Positions 61,326 through 64,000 of a stretch of 64,000 bases of DNA are shown one piece after another. This stretch comes from Moraxella bovis (lineage in GTDB: Bacteria; Pseudomonadota; Gammaproteobacteria; Pseudomonadales; Moraxellaceae), in contig NZ_MUXV01000036.1 in assembly GCF_002014975.1 (NCBI RefSeq), positions 1-64,000 on the forward strand, in the 5' to 3' direction. The position numbers and the translations under genes were made by a program. Position 1 is the stretch's first letter. Every line of letters starts with the position of its first letter. The notes beneath the pieces are model-generated. The model did no database searches and was not told where the DNA came from. It saw only the letters and a program-made list of their open reading frames with translations.

Positions 61326-62606
61326 TTAGTGATTTTTACGACCAATGCCAATATAATCACCGGTTAATAATTTAATCTCATCATCACTTAAAATATTTTT
61401 GGCATCAAATATCGGTACATTGTATTTATTTAATTCATAAACATCAGGCGGTGTTAATCCTGACCAATTAATGATAAATAAACTATCCACACCATTTAAT
61501 TCATAAGGGTTATTTGTTATTGCAAATAAGGCTTGATTTTCATACATCGTTTGTAATTCAATCGTGGTATTATTGGTATAAACCACCGTTTTTATGTCAT
61601 AAGACCACAACAATTTTAATAAAGGGTGAATGGCACTATTGGTACTAAGCCCCGCCCCAATGCGATAACCTGCCCCCCATATCATCACGGTTTTATTTTC
61701 TATAAAGCCATTAAAATATCGCCAAAATTTTCTAAAAATCAGCTCTTTTTGGTCAGCATTAACATCAATCACAGCATTTAATACATCCGATTTGACGTTT
61801 TGATTGTCAAATTGACTTTTTAATAAAGCCAATTCATTAGGCAAGGTCTTTCCACCAAACCCCCAACCTGCCGCCAAATATGCCGAACCAATACGACTGT
61901 CCGAGCCCATAATCCGCTCAATGTGCTTGATATTGACGTTTTCTTTATCGGCAAGGCGTGTCATTTCATTCATAAACGACAAGCGAGTGGCAAGCATTGC
62001 CATAATCGCACTGCGAGCAAATTCTATGGTTTTAATGGTGTCAATTTGGCATTGTTTGGCTTGGGATTTGATAAACGAGATAATCTCACAATTTGCCACG
62101 CTATTTCCTGTTTTTTCGCCAATCAATACCAAATCCGATTGATAAAAACTGCTAAAATTCGCTCCGTCTTTCATAAAAATAAACGGCAAATAATACACCC
62201 ATTTACTAATCATCTCATCGGCGATTTGCTCCATTTTGCCAATCGTATCAATACCACTTAGGATAATTTGACTGTGTGGATTGTCTTGGGTTTTGGTAAA
62301 CACTGCCAATTCATCATCACTCATGTCATCAACAAATAACCAAATTAAACTACCCTGTGATTTTTTAATAAAATCAATTACATCATCACGGCTATTTTTA
62401 TGATGATGAATGATTTTATTTTCATTAACATACAGCGACCACAAGGCATTGATTTGACGGTCAAAATGATAATGAAACAATGTCTCATCAATGGCATTTT
62501 TAATACTTAATAAATGCACTTTTTTATTTAAACTGGCAAGCAAAATCCCTGCGTTAATCGCTTCATGATTTGCTCCGATGATATAGACCGTGTCGTGTGT
62601 TTTCAT
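61326..62606 (-). CDS. UDP-glucose dehydrogenase-like pseudoenzyme
   Basis: A 426-residue intact frame with the fold and length of UDP-glucose 6-dehydrogenase, but the active-site residues are gone. Aligned by eye: catalytic Cys of GGxCxPKD is Thr254 (GFGGKTLPNE); the Lys and Asn of the EAxKxxxN helix are Arg198 and Met202; the Glu of the PEF strand is replaced (Phe142); and the nucleotide-binding GxGxxG is GANHEAI. The third domain (KTVMIWGAGYRIGAGLSTNS) is recognisable. The gene lies between pgi and galE, where ugd-type genes lie in Acinetobacter. It is probably not a working oxidase and may have a binding or regulatory role. Confidence 0.75.
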   Translation of the reverse strand: MKTHDTVYIIGANHEAINAGILLASLNKKVHLLSIKNAIDETLFHYHFDRQINALWSLYVNENKIIHHHKNSRDDVIDFIKKSQGSLIWLFVDDMSDDELAVFTKTQDNPHSQIILSGIDTIGKMEQIADEMISKWVYYLPFIFMKDGANFSSFYQSDLVLIGEKTGNSVANCEIISFIKSQAKQCQIDTIKTIEFARSAIMAMLATRLSFMNEMTRLADKENVNIKHIERIMGSDSRIGSAYLAAGWGFGGKTLPNELALLKSQFDNQNVKSDVLNAVIDVNADQKELIFRKFWRYFNGFIENKTVMIWGAGYRIGAGLSTNSAIHPLLKLLWSYDIKTVVYTNNTTIELQTMYENQALFAITNNPYELNGVDSLFIINWSGLTPPDVYELNKYNVPIFDAKNILSDDEIKLLTGDYIGIGRKNH

Positions 62607-62640
62607 TATTGTTTACCGTGATTTTTATTAAAAATGCTTT

Positions 62641-64000
62641 TTAAAATTTACCCTTAATTTTATTCAATAGCGTATTGGTTGATGAATCAAACGCCCCCAC
62701 GCTTTGTTTGTCGCACAACACATCATAGACTTGATTTGCCATGACTTTACCCACTTCCACGCCCCATTGGTCAAACGGATTGATGCCCCAAATCACGCTC
62801 ATCACATAGACTTTATGCTCATATAGGGCGATGAGCGAGCCGAGCGTTTTTGGCGTTAGGCTGTCAAGTAAAAGTGTCGTGGACGGCTGATTGCCACGAT
62901 ATTGTTTGAATTTGGCAAAATCATCGTCATTTTTTTGCAACTCATCAGGCAAGGCGTGATTGCCAAATGCCAACACCTGCGACTGGGCAAGGCAATTTGA
63001 CAAGGAAAGCTTGTGCTGTTCGGACAAATGAGCATTGGCAGTTTGGTGCTGATGATAGCGATGAATGGGCGTGATAAAGTCGCAAGAGACCCGTTGCGTG
63101 CCCTGATGAAGGAGCTGATAAAAAGCGTGCTGAGCATTTGAACCAATGTCGCCCCACAAAATCGGGCAAGTGTCATAGCCGACCTGCTGACCATCTCTGG
63201 CGACCGATTTGCCGTTGGACTCCATTTCAAGCTGGGTCAGATAGTTGGGAAAATGCGACAATCTGCCGTCATAAGGTAGCACGGTGTGGGCGTTAATCCC
63301 CAAAAAAGTGCTGTTCCATACACCCAACAGCCCAAGTAGGACGGGCATATTTTGGGCAAAATCGGCTGTGGCAAAATGCCTGTCCATGTCGTTCGCCCCT
63401 GATAGTAACTCATAAAAGCCGTCCATGCCGATTTTTATGGCAATGGCAAGTCCGATGACCGACCACATACTAAACCGACCGCCGACCCAGTCCCACAGTA
63501 GCAACTGATTGTTTTCATGAATCCCCCACTCGCTCATCTTGTCAGGGCGTGTGGAAATGCCGATAAAATGACGGCGTAAAATTGTGGGTCTGTTGTCGTG
63601 GGCGAACAACAGCCAGCTCAAGGCGGTTTTGGCGTTGGAGAGCGTGTCTATCGTGCCAAATGACTTTGATGAAATGATAAATAGCGTGGTTTGGGGATTT
63701 AACACTTTTAACAGACTGTCAAGCTGAGTACCGTCCATGTTGGAAACAAAATGCACCCGAATGGACGTGTCCGCCCACTCTGACAAGGCGGTGGTCGCCA
63801 TTAGAGGCCCTAAATCCGAACCGCCTACACCAATATTTACCACGTCTGTCATGGCGTGTCCTGCATAGCCACGCCACACGCCTGTGCGGATACGGCTGAC
63901 AATGGTCTCGGCTTTGGCAAGGCTGTCGTGGACTTGGGTATTTACGTCCGTGCCGTCCACGATGAGAGTTTCGCCCTTTGGTAGGCGTAAAGCGGTGTGT
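62641..64000 (-). CDS. pgi: Glucose-6-phosphate isomerase (partial, 5' end outside window)
   Basis: Pgi interconverts glucose 6-phosphate and fructose 6-phosphate. The frame runs to the window edge (the codons before 63960 continue as [17 protein letters not shown]), so the first 100 residues or so are missing. Present features include [11 protein letters not shown] (phosphate-binding loop), [33 protein letters not shown] (PGI signature 1) and [17 protein letters not shown] near the end (signature 2). It heads the pgi/UGD-like/galE run. Confidence 0.93.
   Translation of the reverse strand, partial: HTALRLPKGETLIVDGTDVNTQVHDSLAKAETIVSRIRTGVWRGYAGHAMTDVVNIGVGGSDLGPLMATTALSEWADTSIRVHFVSNMDGTQLDSLLKVLNPQTTLFIISSKSFGTIDTLSNAKTALSWLLFAHDNRPTILRRHFIGISTRPDKMSEWGIHENNQLLLWDWVGGRFSMWSVIGLAIAIKIGMDGFYELLSGANDMDRHFATADFAQNMPVLLGLLGVWNSTFLGINAHTVLPYDGRLSHFPNYLTQLEMESNGKSVARDGQQVGYDTCPILWGDIGSNAQHAFYQLLHQGTQRVSCDFITPIHRYHQHQTANAHLSEQHKLSLSNCLAQSQVLAFGNHALPDELQKNDDDFAKFKQYRGNQPSTTLLLDSLTPKTLGSLIALYEHKVYVMSVIWGINPFDQWGVEVGKVMANQVYDVLCDKQSVGAFDSSTNTLLNKIKGKF

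Overview
The window reads as chromosome from a Moraxella-like gammaproteobacterium (Moraxellaceae). This is inferred from gene content and order: lepA-lepB-DUF4845-rnc-era, hisIE-tatABC, tig-clpP-clpX, tpiA-secG, metN-metI-metQ, a type IV pilus pilB, a VC_2705-type sodium symporter pair, and a pgi/UDP-sugar dehydrogenase-like/galE block like the sugar-precursor end of Acinetobacter capsule loci. I assign no species. I found no rRNA, tRNA, CRISPR array, transposase or prophage.

Layout. 1-6.8 kb (minus): an AAA ATPase gene split by a homopolymer frameshift, tcdA, a TatD-family hydrolase, a possible 30-codon ORF, uvrA, and a glycine-zipper protein. 7.3-10.2 kb (plus): the methionine importer metNI and metQ, with a terminator and a new promoter between metI and metQ. 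10.2-13.3 kb: pilB (minus), tpiA and secG (plus). 13.4-22.6 kb (minus): a small membrane protein, the symporter pair, a DEDD exonuclease, era, rnc, DUF4845, lepB and lepA. 22.7-30.5 kb (minus): a complete group 2 type capsule export and Kdo-primer operon (kpsM-T-E-D-C-S order) with no polysaccharide synthesis genes beside it. 30.7-34.3 kb (minus): tatCBA, hisIE and a frameshifted DUF4105 gene. 34.3-36.7 kb (plus): rpmI-rplT and hemN. 36.7-37.7 kb (minus): a YrbG-type cation antiporter.

37.7-44.3 kb (minus) is an AT-rich five-gene restriction-modification-like operon: a methylase-like protein, a catalytically degraded mini-paralog of the main methylase, an Eco57I-type adenine methylase, an FRG-domain protein, and a GIY-YIG nuclease/helicase. 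A near-identical 29-bp terminator-like direct repeat flanks it on both sides. Upstream lies a tract of 14 perfect GCGAATT heptamers beside a 9-bp inverted repeat. This is the best candidate for a mobile, length-variable defence system.

44.3-53.2 kb: fadB and fadA, normally adjacent, are separated by about 5.5 kb that encodes a 1522-residue secreted RTX/Ig-like metalloprotease, an orphan ribbon-helix-helix protein and a frameshifted small gene. 53.4-57.9 kb (minus): clpX, clpP, tig and rdgB, with a MITE-like element between clpP and tig. 58-60.2 kb (plus): DUF898 and M48 peptidase genes. 60.2-64 kb (minus): galE, an intact UDP-glucose dehydrogenase-like gene that has lost its catalytic residues, and pgi, which runs off the window edge.

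How the parts connect: the capsule operon exports a Kdo-primed surface polysaccharide, and the pgi/galE block supplies nucleotide sugars. Tat, LepB and the capsule transporter are envelope systems. Intergenic gaps carry several palindromic repeats, mostly with GTAGGGGC/GCCCCTAC ends or a GCGAATTGC core. The heptamer tract may have expanded from that core.
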